Assembly (NCBI GenBank): GCA_963965975.1
Contig: OZ014420.1
Location: 5,110,001-5,174,000 of the forward strand
Direction: 5' to 3'
Origin: Xestospongia bergquistia
Lineage: Eukaryota > Porifera > Demospongiae > Haplosclerida > Petrosiidae
DNA length: 64,000 bases
Part shown: positions 1 through 10,300 of the stretch, in pieces
How positions within the stretch are numbered: position 1 is the stretch's first letter
Layout of the letters: each line of letters starts with the position of its first letter
The notes under the pieces: model-generated
The model's database searches: none
What the model was told of the DNA's origin: nothing
Seen by the model: only the letters and a program-made list of their open reading frames with translations
Program-made: the position numbers and the translations under genes

Positions 1-830
1 TTACAATAACAGGTGGGCAGTAGTTATTACAGTATGGAAAGACAAGGTGCTGAGAGACATGATAAATTTACAAGCTTTAAGTATTACAATGAAGTCTTGT
101 CTGTTCATACTAATCATTGCTGTTATTATAGAATGGTTTATTAAATAATATGTACCATTTTCTTCTTTATTCTGATGGTGACCTAATTGGTGGAGTGATC
201 TAATATTGTAGCAGCAAGAGGTAAATATGAATAATTATATAATAATAAATCTAATAACAATCAAGTTTAATTGGCTCCACACTATATTTATGTATGCTGC
301 ATCATCATTATTCAGTTGATAGCATTTTTACTATTGAAGAAACTATTTGGAGACACCATATTTCAAACAATCTAGTGTAGCCAAATAAACTAGATGCATT
401 CATAGCAATTAACACTATATATATTATATAGAAATATTACTTTAAAAGATAATATAATGTTTCATACTTTACCTTAGAGTATTTTTGCTCTGGATAGGTT
501 CTTCTTGATATGGTAGTAGTGATTAAAGACATAGGATAAAATTAAGATGTTTTATTAGTGATCGCAAAAAGTAATCCAGCTAACAGTATGAACAGATATT
601 GCAGCTGGAGTATTCCCAGAAACATTATAGTAACATGATACTAATCAAATGATAATGTGTATTTATGAGCTTAACAACAATGCTAGTCAAAGAACTCTAT
701 TATTAAATTTGTTTCTGTTTATAATATTGCAATAAATACAAACCACTGTATGTATGTAATCAATGAAAAGACAAAATATAGCTCTTTTGTTTGATTCTAT
801 AAGTAAATTGATTCATTAGAAACAAGACAT
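1..830 (+). pseudogene. Decayed 5' fragment of convertase gene (unit 0)
   Basis: This stretch aligns by eye with the intact convertase at 56430-57340: the end of its exon 1 (Gly-Gly-Lys-Asp-Lys region), a short intron, exon 2 (the LNNMYHF region near 140-170) and most of intron 2. Substitutions and indels break the frame and exon 2 contains stops, so it cannot be translated. Homology ends at about the acceptor of convertase exon 3. The same truncated piece recurs after genes 1 and 2, so it marks the 3' end of a repeat unit whose receptor gene lies off the left edge. Confidence 0.7.
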
Positions 831-834
831 AAGT

Positions 835-933
835 AGAGCCATCCAATAGATCAAAGAAGGCAACATGTTTGCTGTGAGAACCCTCAGGTACTTCAATATA
901 CTTGTCATTATTTTCAGATATTATCACTTCAAC
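835..933 (-). other. Conserved minus-strand open segment (unit 0 copy)
   Basis: Read on the minus strand from an AG at 934-935, this translates without stops and includes ENNDKYIEVPEGSHSKH. Versions lie at 21985-22093, 41219-41320 and 47294-47355. I do not recognise the family. It may be an exon of a divergent gene carried along by the tandem duplication, or a retained remnant. The other copies have frameshifts. Confidence 0.35.
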
Positions 934-1083
934 CTATATATTAATATATGACAATTTGTCACTTGCTATTCATTAAATAATACAATTGTATGTGAATAGA
1001 AAATATGACATGAGGAGATTCAATAGAGGAATTGACCATATTAATGAACAATAACATCTAATCAGTTTAGTGTCTTGTGTATG

Positions 1084-1245
1084 TGTGATATTTCTATAAT
1101 CTTTATAGGAGAGAGAACCCAACAATCTTTACAAACAAAATGAGAACTATAACAACATCAATAACAACTGACTACAACAGGAAATGCATGCTCTTATATA
1201 TCAACAAAACCATACAACTGTAACTAGTTATGACAAGTTATTACA
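1084..1245 (-). repeat. 3' LTR of the Gypsy element
   Basis: 162 bp. In element orientation it starts TGTAATAACTTG and ends AATATCACA. It matches the other LTR base for base as far as I can read. GTATG lies immediately outside at 1079-1083. Confidence 0.95.
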
Positions 1246-1260
1246 GATCTCCCCCTCTTA
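1246..1260 (-). promoter_or_regulatory. Polypurine tract of the Gypsy element
   Basis: On the minus strand this reads TAAGAGGGGGAGATC, directly abutting the 3' LTR. It is a purine run in the position where plus-strand DNA synthesis is primed. Confidence 0.8.
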
Positions 1261-1337
1261 ATCCCAAGATTCTTCAGCAAAACGTTGAGGAGGTTGTCTG
1301 TTTCTAGTTGGATATCTTCTTGCATCGTCAGAATGTG

Positions 1338-3992
1338 TCACTGGTGGAGGCGTTTGGTCAAGTGAGACTTCAATCTCTGGAAAGTACTCAGACATACGTT
1401 GACGCATTTGATTCTTGTGCCTTTTACATAATTATTTGAATCTTCTAGATGTATGATGAAAGTAACATTTCCACAACGTTCTACAACTGTAGCAGGTATC
1501 CATTTAACACGACTCTCTTTTGAGAAGTTGCGTACATACACAAGATCACCAATAACAAAATCTCTATTTTTAGTATGTCTATCAAATGATTGCTTTTGTT
1601 TCTGCTGTTTTTTAAAAACTTTAGAGTTCAACTAAGGTTGTAATAAATCAAAACGAGTATTTAATTGTCTGCCAAACATTAACTCTGAGGGAGACATGCC
1701 TGTGGTACTATGAGGCGTTATTCAATAGTTAAATAAGAATCTAGCTAATTTTAAGTCTATTGTACCTTCAGATAATTTTTTCATTCCACATTTGAAAGCT
1801 TGAACCATTCTTTCAGCCAGGCCATTTGATTGAGGATGGTACGGTGCTGTCAATAAATGATTAATGCCATTGAGCTTGAGAAACTCCTCAAATTCACTAC
1901 TTGTGAAGCAACTACCATCATCTGACACTATTGTTTGAGGAATACCAAATCTAAAGAATGTGCTTCTTAACAACTGAATAGTGGCAGCTGACGTAGTTGA
2001 AGAGGTTTTAAATATCTCCACCCACTTTGAATGGGCATCAATAATGAGCAAAAACATGGAGTTCATAAATGGACCCACGTAGTCGATGTGTAGTCTATTC
2101 CATGGTCTACTTGGCAAAGACCATGGTTTCAGAGGTACTGATGGTACATCCCTCTGGTTCTCTTGGCATTTAGAACATTTTTTTACTAATTTCTCTATCT
2201 CTGAGTCCATTCCAGGCCACCAAAGATACATTCGTGCGAGACTTTTCATTCTGCTGATTCCTGGATGTCCCTGGTGTAACTCCAACAACAGCTGCTTCCT
2301 CCCTGGTGGTGGTACTAAGACCCTTGAGCCGAATAATATACAACCATTCAAGGTCGATAGCTCTGACTTCCATCTTACAAATTGTTTCAGCTCTTCTGGA
2401 CACTGGTTTGGCCAGCCATTTTGTATATACTTGTAGATGCGAGATAAGGTTGGATCCTTCTGTGTCCAATCCTTGATACTTTCTTCAGTAATTGGCATTT
2501 TCTCTATTGCTTCCATCAATAATATTAGTTCTGTTGGTACCGGTTCTTCCACTGACGTTGTAGGACTTGGTAATCTGCTTAGAGCATCAGCATTACTATG
2601 CTTATGTGTTGGGCGAAATAATATCTTGTACTCATAATTTGCGAGAATCAGTGCCCATCTTTGAATTCGTCCTGCAGCTTGTGCCGGTACAGCTTGCTTC
2701 TCACAAAAGAGTGACTTCAAAGGTAAGTTATCTGTGTAAATAGTAAATGGATGTCCAAATAGATATGAATGAAACTTTTTAATTCCAAATATGCAGGCTA
2801 GTCCTTCCTTTTCCAATTGAGAATACCGTTTCTCGGTTTCTGTGAGAGTACGAGATGAGAAACCTATAGGTTTCTCCAACCCGTCTGGTAGACAATGTGC
2901 CAGAACAGCTCCAATACCGTAGTTGGAGGCATCACATGCTAATATTAGCTCTAGAGATGGGTCAAAACGAACTAGTAGCTTGGATGACATCAAAAGTTTC
3001 TTAGAGTTCTGAAACGTTTCTTCTTCTGTTTTCGACCATGTCCACGGAGTCTGCCTTCTGAGTAACCTATATAAAGGAAAAAGAAAATTTGACAAATTAG
3101 GTAAAAATCTGCCATAATATGATAGCAGTCCTAAATATGACTTCAGTTGAGTTAAGTTCTTAGGGCTGGGGGTGTCTCGAATAGCCTGTAACTTCTCTTT
3201 AGTAGGGTGTAAACCCTCTGCATCAATGATATACCCAAGGTATGATACAGACTTAGTCATAAAACAACACTTGTCTTTCTTTAATAACATCCCAGCATCC
3301 TCCATTCGTTTCAGTACTGTCTCTAATGACTGTAAATGGTCTTCGTCTGTCTTGCCTGTAATTAAGACATCATCAATATAGACAACAACTCCTGGAATAT
3401 TTTGGAGAAGTCCCTCCATCACCCGTTCAAATATAGCAGGTGCAGAAGAGATGCCAAATGGTAATCGGGTGTACTCAAATAACCCCTTGTGTGTATTTAT
3501 AACTGTAAACTTCTTTGATGATTCCTCTAATTCGACTTGTTGATATGCTTGACTCATATCTAGTTTTGTAAATGATTTACCTCCTCCGAGCGTTGCCAGA
3601 AGGTCTTCTATACGAGGAATAGGGTAGCAATCCAATTTAGCCACTGGATTGACAGTGACCTTAAAATCACCACAAATCCTCACTGAACGGTCTGATTTCA
3701 AGACGGGTACAATTGGCATAGCCCACTCAGAAAATTGTACTGGCTTTAATATACCTAATGATAATAATCTGTCCAATTCTTCTTCTATTTTTACTTTCAT
3801 TGAGTAGGGTACTGGTCGTGCTTTACAGAATTTCGAAGTAGCATCTGCCTCGACATGAATCTTTGCTTTGAAATCTTTCACTTTTCCTAATCCCTCTTTA
3901 AATATTTTTTGTGACGAGCCCACATTGTGTGCAATTTGTCCTCCTCTACTTGATGCATACTCTGCCAGTCGATCTGGATGTGTTTCAGCCAA
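1338..3992 (-). pseudogene. pol: Gypsy pol: reverse transcriptase, RNase H, integrase
   Basis: The main open stretch is 3992-1722 (756 codons) and the same frame continues to 1338 after two in-frame stops (near 1722 and 1632). Visible features in order: reverse transcriptase with the YIDD catalytic box (about residue 205); RNase H with ACDASNYGIGAVLAH and a HSNADALSRLP end; integrase with an HH-CC zinc finger ending CSKCQ; and the integrase core, with a first Asp in LHIDYVGPF and a D-x35-E pair running from VSDDGS to NGLAE. The C-terminal part (GDLVYVRNF, KWIPATVVERCG) is a chromodomain-less integrase tail. The catalytic residues survive, but the stops would remove the integrase C-terminus. 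Confidence 0.93.
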
Positions 3993-4252
3993 TTTCGTCC
4001 AAATAAGTCAGGTCCTTCACCTTCCAGCACTAGTATGGGTAAGGTGACAGATTGAGATTTGTACTGAACTTTAACATCAGCACTGCCAATTGGTTGAAGT
4101 TGCTCCCCTGAGAACGTTTTAAGTACTGTGTTAGTCCTTTTTAACTCTCGTCCTGGGAACAGTCTAGTCCAGGTTGATGATGAGAGAATGGAGACAGAAG
4201 CTCCCGTGTCTAGTTCCATAAGTACAGGTTTCCCTTCGATAGATATAAACAG
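3887..4252 (-). pseudogene. Gypsy aspartic protease segment
   Basis: Reads MELDTGASVSIL at about 4219, the active-site DTGAS of retroviral-type proteases, and ends with a G-R-N-W-L motif typical of the protease end before reverse transcriptase. The frame differs from both gag and pol. The switch to the pol frame happens inside about 3900-3950 and the switch from gag near 4230-4260, so in this copy the three parts are not joined in one frame. Confidence 0.85.
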
Positions 4253-4253
4253 T

Positions 4254-5072
4254 CAATTGTATAGCATTATTGTCCTCACCAAAATGGTTTTAAAAGAGTT
4301 CAATAGGCTCCTCCTCTTTCCCAGAGAGTTGCTTGATGGGCTGAGGCTTGTGGTCTCGAGATTTCTTTGGGGTGGTCTTGTCTGGTTTTGGGGCGGTTCT
4401 GCAAACTCTTTGTATGTGGCCAACTTTACCACAACTGAGACACTTAGCTTGCTTGAATCTGCATTTGTCCGGTTGGTGTCCTCCTCTCCCGCAACGGTAG
4501 CATGCGTGATTTGCAATTCGATGTACGGCTTGTGGCCTTGCAGTCCCCCTACAATTCTGAGACATTTTTCCTAGCAGTCTCAAAACTCACTGCTAGCTCC
4601 AAGGCTTTTTCAAATGTAAGTCCTTTTTCCGAAAGGAGTCTTCTTTGAACGTGATCGTCATTAATTCCACATACAATGCGATCTCTAAGTAAGTTGGTCA
4701 ATGAAGCTCCAAAATTACAATACTGAGCGAGTGCTCTCAGCTCTGCTACGAACTGTGTTGTTGTTTCGCTTGGTTGCCGTGTTCGAGTGTGAAACTTGTA
4801 TCTCTGAACGATCTCTGATGGAGTCGGGTTATGATGCTCTTTAAGAACTTTTACTAGTTCCTCGTAGTCCTTGTCTCTTGGTTTTTCTGGTGCGATTAAA
4901 CTAGCTAGCACCTTGTAGGTGGTCAGCCCTATGACTGATAGGAACACTGACCTTTTTTGGTAGCATCTTCAATACCGTTTGCATCTAGGAAATGACCAAG
5001 TCTCTCTGCATACTGCTCCCAGCTTTCGAGTTTCGTGTCGAATTCACCCACTTGTCCTATCCGTGCTTGCAT
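4254..5072 (-). pseudogene. gag: Gypsy gag with two zinc knuckles, frameshifted
   Basis: A start codon at 5072 opens a capsid-like reading frame (LESWEQYAERL). It shifts frame in a poly-A run at about 4953-4958, continues through the capsid region (VQRYKFHTRTRQ, ELRALAQYC) and shifts again near 4550-4556. The nucleocapsid end carries two C-x2-C-x4-H-x4-C knuckles, CYRCGRGGHQPDKC and CLSCGKVGHIQRVC. A stop at about 4290 ends the knuckle frame. Both shifts are consistent with single-base changes at or near homopolymers, so assembly error is an alternative for them. Confidence 0.88.
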
Positions 5073-5080
5073 GTTATCCG

Positions 5081-5093
5081 ACCCTCGTCGCCA
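5081..5093 (-). promoter_or_regulatory. Primer binding site, tRNA-Ser type
   Basis: The minus strand reads TGGCGACGAGGGT one base inside the 5' LTR. It is complementary to the CCA-tailed 3' end of an animal tRNA-Ser(GCT) as I remember it (13 matching bases). This is the normal placement for priming minus-strand DNA synthesis. Confidence 0.75.
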
Positions 5094-5094
5094 A

Positions 5095-5256
5095 TGTGAT
5101 ATTTCTATAATCTTTATAGGAGAGAGAACCCAACAATCTTTACAAACAAAATGAGAACTATAACAACATCAATAACAACTGACTACAACAGGAAATGCAT
5201 GCTCTTATATATCAACAAAACCATACAACTGTAACTAGTTATGACAAGTTATTACA
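5095..5256 (-). repeat. 5' LTR of the Gypsy element
   Basis: 162 bp, matching 1084-1245. It is followed at 5257-5261 by the right-hand copy of the GTATG target duplication. Confidence 0.95.
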
Positions 5257-5261
5257 GTATG

Positions 5262-6002
5262 ATACACACTATAAGGTACATAGACATGCTAAATATGAAA
5301 TATATGTAACTTACTATTTCATTATCATTGATTTCTACAGAAAACTAGTCCTATATTACTAGAATACTTCAGTAATGTCTGACTAATTGAGACAATTTAT
5401 GTACTGGGATAGAGAGACAGGAAATAAAAAAACATTAAATTCCCTCTATTTATTGTTTACATGCACATGTGCTTCTAGTGTGACATAGCTACATACGGGC
5501 ATACACAGGCATGTGCCCATGTAACTTTGTGGAGGAATTAAATTTGTTATTATTATTATTATAACAAATTGAGATTTTGCTGCACCGTTCAGATTAGCTG
5601 TCTCGTGTTAGGGTACTAATATTAAATCATCGACCATCATGAATAATTAATTAAATGTATACAGAAAGAACTTTTGTATTTTAATGCAAATTAAAACATT
5701 TATTCTTCAAAAATTATAGCTGCTCTGTGTCCTTGAGTGAATTAAGCCTGCAACTGTATAGGAAGATTTACGTATACATACTATAAATATTCAAATTATA
5801 TTAATTTTCATATTATAAAAGTGGAAAGGAATGTGTTTTATACTTAGCCGAGATCATTATGGATAACTCAACAACAAACACACTCAGGAGACAGAACAGA
5901 AATCAACATGTGCTCGGGCGTGTTCTTATCGGCCCCCATACAATAATAATAACTAACATATCACAGAATGATTTTGTTTACTCTATGAACTTTGGAACTT
6001 AA
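5262..6002. other. Spacer upstream of gene 1, no gene seen
   Basis: Array spacer with homologues upstream of the other receptor genes (the motif acatagacatgctaaatatg near 5280 recurs at about 22460, 41500 and 48000). From about 5550 to 5820 it also matches 50447-50735. A short palindromic AAATTTGTTAT..ATAACAAATT lies near 5545. No open reading frame is convincing. Confidence 0.6.
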
Positions 6003-7246
6003 GGTAAAAATATCTGAAATTTTTTTTCAGCTTTTTTTGATGGAATCATGTAAAGATACTTGTTCTAATAATTGATCATGTTTTAAAAAATTTTTTAAAC
6101 CCTAGTACTTTGCAGAAATGTAGTTTGATTCCTTAATATCTGCAATATTTTGAGACGTCAAATAATAATATTAAAGAACGTAGAGAGCTGAAACTTTTGA
6201 AAATTAAAGATGAAGTCAATTACTACAATTTTACGGATGGATTTATTTCTACAATAATATTTGACATTTTTACAAAGCTATAAACCTTCCTTACTTTAAT
6301 CACTATTATTATTATATGTTATACAAATCGTACAAAGAAATGCATCCGTAAAAGTACTAAAAATTGATCATTTTCGTTCTTGAACTTGTCAGCAGGTTGT
6401 TACATTATCCATAGAATCAAAAATCACAACAACAGTATCTAACAGTGCAAAAGTCGCCATCTTGATAATGAATAATCGATTTTCATTAATTAAAGGCAAT
6501 GAATACACTTAGTGTCAGGTTATTGATAAGTGACTTTCGCGGGGTTAGAATAGTTAAATAAAATGTATTAATTATTATTGCTATTATTATTATTATAATT
6601 ATTGTTTGTAGTCTTATGTGCCTTCATCTCAAAGCAGACCATGCTTTAATAACAATAATAACAACAATAATAAAAATAGTAATAATATATTTAACTATTT
6701 TAACCCCGCGAAAGTCACTTATCAATAACCTGACACTAAGTGTATTCATTGCCTTTAATTAATGAAAATCGATTATTCATTATCAAGATGGCGACTTTTG
6801 CACTGATAGATACTGTTGTTGTGATTTTTGATTCTATGGATAATGTAACAACCTGCTGACAAGTTCAAGAACGAAAATGATCAATTTTTAGTACTTTTAC
6901 GGATGCATTTCTTTGTACGATTTGTATAACATATAATAATAATAGTGATTAAAGTAGGGAAGGTTTATAGCTTTGTAAAAATGTCAAATATTATTGTAGA
7001 AATAAATCCATCCGTAAAATTGTAGTAATTGACTTCATCTTTAATTTTCAAAAGTTTCAGCTCTCTACGTTCTTTAATATTATTATTTGACGTCTCCAAA
7101 TCATTGCAGATATTAAGGAATCAAACTACATTTCTGCAAAGTACTAGGGTTTAAAAAAATTTTTAAAACATGATCAATTATTAGAACAAGTATCTTTACA
7201 TGATTCCATCAAAAAAAGCTGAAAAAAAATTTCAGATATTTTTACC
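6003..7246. mobile_element. TTAA-flanked foldback element, ~558-bp inverted arms
   Basis: The arms 6003-6560 and 6688-7246 are near-perfect reverse complements, with only a few mismatches seen (for example around 6150 and 6440). A ~127-bp AT-rich loop separates them. The outer ends are GGTAAAAATATCTG and its complement, flanked by TTAA at 5999-6002 and 7247-7250. The matching place in unit 3 (near 42034) reads ggaaaTTAAcacata without insertion, so the empty site and the TTAA duplication can be read directly. TTAA targets are typical of piggyBac-type transposition. No transposase is encoded, so it would be a non-autonomous element. Confidence 0.9.
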
Positions 7247-7250
7247 TTAA

Positions 7251-7329
7251 GCACACAATAAACTAGCTGTTGGGACAAAAACTACTTTGCTCTGACTGTG
7301 ACATCTATTCTTGTTATAAATAATTGAAG
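7251..7329 (+). promoter_or_regulatory. Conserved upstream block of gene 1 with TATAAATA
   Basis: Block shared by all four receptor genes: a ttagctgttgggacaaaaac segment, a tctgactgtgaca segment, then TATAAATA at 7315-7322, only 7 bp before the ATG. It is either a core promoter with a very short or absent leader, or a conserved 5' UTR. Confidence 0.6.
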
Positions 7330-7399
7330 ATGTACACAGAATGGAGAGTCAGGTTTTTTCTGCTCATTGTGTGCTCTGTTGTTGTATCTCAAGGTCAAA
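7330..7399 (+). CDS. Exon 1 of gene 1, signal peptide
   Basis: Begins MYTEWRVRFFLLIV, with a hydrophobic core ending SVVVSQGQ, followed by gtaagt at 7400. It is 70 nt and ends in phase 1. Genes 2 and 4 have 70-nt homologues; gene 3's is 71 nt and out of frame. Confidence 0.85.
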
Positions 7400-10300
7400 G
7401 TAAGTCAGTTTAATAACCACATCTTATTATAGTCTTAATTATGAGTTGGTCATCTCTCTCTCTCACTTAACCTTCTTTGATGTGTAGATAATATACACTC
7501 AACAATAATTAAGTCAGTCTTTATAATGTGCATGAATTTTAGTCAACATGAGTCAGTAGATTGTTTCTATAGATAGATAAGTAATGTGTATGAATTTATT
7601 TATTGTGCATAGAATACATTATATATATTAATATGCTTATAGGCACACACAGTAACAGATTATTGTTTGTCTCATAAAACACAACAATTCTGAATTAGAA
7701 AATTTCTTGATTTTTCTCTACTTAATGAATATACATATAATATATATGAATTTATATCTGGGACTAACTATCCCCCTTAGAAAAGGTTGTATTTTTAGTA
7801 TAGACAGTTGTATGATCATACATTAACACTGTATGCAGCCTATGCTTATATGAGTTTGATATAAAAGAGATAATGTGATAGAAAGGAAAGTAGTAAATGT
7901 CCTTCTGGTTTTGTTTTTACATAATTATTATGTATAAATGGTATATGTAGTTTTTACTTAGATCATGTGTCTTGTCTTGTTGCATTACAAGGCAAAGTTA
8001 CTCAATTACATTATATCCAGTACTATAGTTATCATTATAGGTCCTTTCAATGGTTCACCATGTAATAGATCTGTTACAGTAATTTGTATATAATATGGTA
8101 TTATATATATGCATTGCACATACAGATGGTACAGTGTCACAGTGTTATGTGCAACATCTGATAGATACTTTTACACATGCACAATAACTTGATTATCTTT
8201 ATGTGCTGAATTAGTTATAATAACTTAGTAAGTGTTTGCTTTATTTGTGTTAATATACTAACTATGACTGCTGTTCTAGTTGTAAAGGATAGCTATACTA
8301 GTATTTTTAAAAGCTTGCAGATTCTAATGCTTCCATCTATGGTGAAGCTGTATTGCTTCTTTGTTGCCTCACTAAGATGCAAAAATAACTTTATCAATCA
8401 ATAAATAATTATTGAGAAATCTATACCCTGTACCAAAAATGTTAAAAACCCAGTAGAATGTGCACAAATTAAAATGAAAAGCATATGTAAATAGCTAAAT
8501 ATTTTTTTATTCATTTTGAAACTATTCTTTAACAACTTCTTGTTGGCAGCTATTTTGCCACTTTTGGAAGTGTGACATTTTGCCTCTGTATTTAAAGAAG
8601 GCCTTCATTTTCTTTTCTTCACTGACCAAGATGTGACAGACACATGTTCAGTTTAATAACTGTCCTGCTATAGCAGTTGGTGAAGTGAATTTTAATATGA
8701 TATTTTCACTAATCCTAGATTAATTCAAGTGTGAGTTTATTTTGTTACTGAAGCCTTTTTTAACAGAGTTATAAAGTTTCTTACTTGTCTTCTGTAATTC
8801 TAGAATTAAGTTGTGTGTTAACAAAAGTAATATGATTTATGTCAGAGCATTATATAGCATTCTTTCCATTAGGACAAAATTGAGTTAAGTTTAACTATAT
8901 ACTCTATTGTATGTGTTTGACCCACTGCCATGATATCATTACAAGAGTGGCGAGATGCTTTGTTCATTCAAGCAGCTGTAAGATCTATCAGTACAGCCTT
9001 GTTAATCCAGACCAAATTAATTTGTCTACACTTTTGTCACCTTAATTGTCGTTCTGTTATTGTAAATTCTAATTACTGTTATTCTCCATACTTGTCTGCA
9101 AATGTAGAGAGTAACTCTGATCCTAGTGTTTATAAGAAGTGTCCCAATTGTGAAAAGTTGATATCATCTTTTTGTGGGACGTGTAACATTGATTATAGTG
9201 CAAATAACAATATTGCAGCCACACCCATACTAATGATAAATTATAAAAAAATCTTGGGTGTATGTAGTTAGTTCAAAACAGAAAAAGTCTTCATGGAAAG
9301 TGTAATTTTATTTTAGCAGTAACGATCCAGTTGAAAATAGTGCCTCTAATGACAATATTAAATCCCCTACAATGCTATACAATATTACTGCCAATATTCA
9401 TAAAATTTTCAAATCTCCCAACTATAACAATTCAATTCCCATCTTAAAATTAGTTTGTAGTATTTGCTAGTTTTAATTTTCATGGTCATGACCATAGTCA
9501 TGGTATATAGCTTTAGTAGTACTCTCTTTCAATGTATGTTTCTTTGCCAAAGTAACATACATCAAAAGAGAGTACTACTATAGCTATAGTTCAGAGCTTG
9601 GAAGCATTATGTAATAATTATTACTTTTTTTATAGATACAGGAAATGAAACAACAAGTAATACTCCTATTATAGCAAGTTTTTCATCCACTGTCACTTCA
9701 TCTTTAAGTAGTGCTATAGTTACGCCTACACCACCTTTTATTCAAGGTAAGTAAGCAATACAAACAAAATGAATATGCTTGTATACATATGTGTTATTGT
9801 TAGGTTCATGTTTGATGCTAAATCTCAGCTATTCTGGATGCTGTGCAATGTTCCTGTCACCACCTTGTACAAATATTGATTGCTATTGTGATGAAGTGTG
9901 TTACCATTTTGGAGATTGTTGTAATGACATAGCTAAAATTGGTTGTTATCCTACTTCTTCCTACTCTACAATTTCACCTACTCCAACTAATACACTTGGT
10001 AAGACAAAATTGGAAGAAGACATTATTAATAGTTATTTTTAAACTAATGAAGTAATTAAAAGACATGAGTAAAGTAAAGAGATTGTGTGGATAGCTTTCT
10101 CACAGTATATTAGTTAGTTAAATAGAGCAACATCTATCCATACTAATAACATTATAAAAGGACCACAGGGCTGTATTTGTTGTCCTCTGCATGATTCTTC
10201 TTATGAATTAACATTTTTTGTAGCCATATTAATAACTTACATAACATGTGTCTGTTGGTCTGAGTGTCGAAATGACACTGCAACCACAAGGACCACAACA

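Larger units (their letters stand above)
1084..5256 (-). mobile_element. Ty3/Gypsy LTR retrotransposon, inactivated
   Basis: Complete-length element of 4173 bp on the minus strand. It has two 162-bp LTRs that I read as identical, beginning TG and ending CA, flanked by the 5-bp target duplication GTATG at 1079-1083 and 5257-5261. Inside are a tRNA-Ser-type primer binding site, a polypurine tract, gag with two CCHC knuckles, an aspartic protease, reverse transcriptase, RNase H and integrase, in the Gypsy order. The integrase wording and primer choice suggest the Mag-like lineage (inference). The coding region has at least three frameshifts and several in-frame stops. It interrupts the spacer between the unit 0 convertase fragment and gene 1. 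Confidence 0.95.

Noticed and set aside
2086-2637. Plus-strand ORFs inside the Gypsy element
   Set aside because: Antisense to integrase/RNase H coding sequence with no domain resemblance.
4253-4516. 87-codon minus-strand ORF beside the gag zinc knuckles
   Set aside because: Out-of-frame reading of the knuckle region; the CCHC motifs are in the neighbouring frame.
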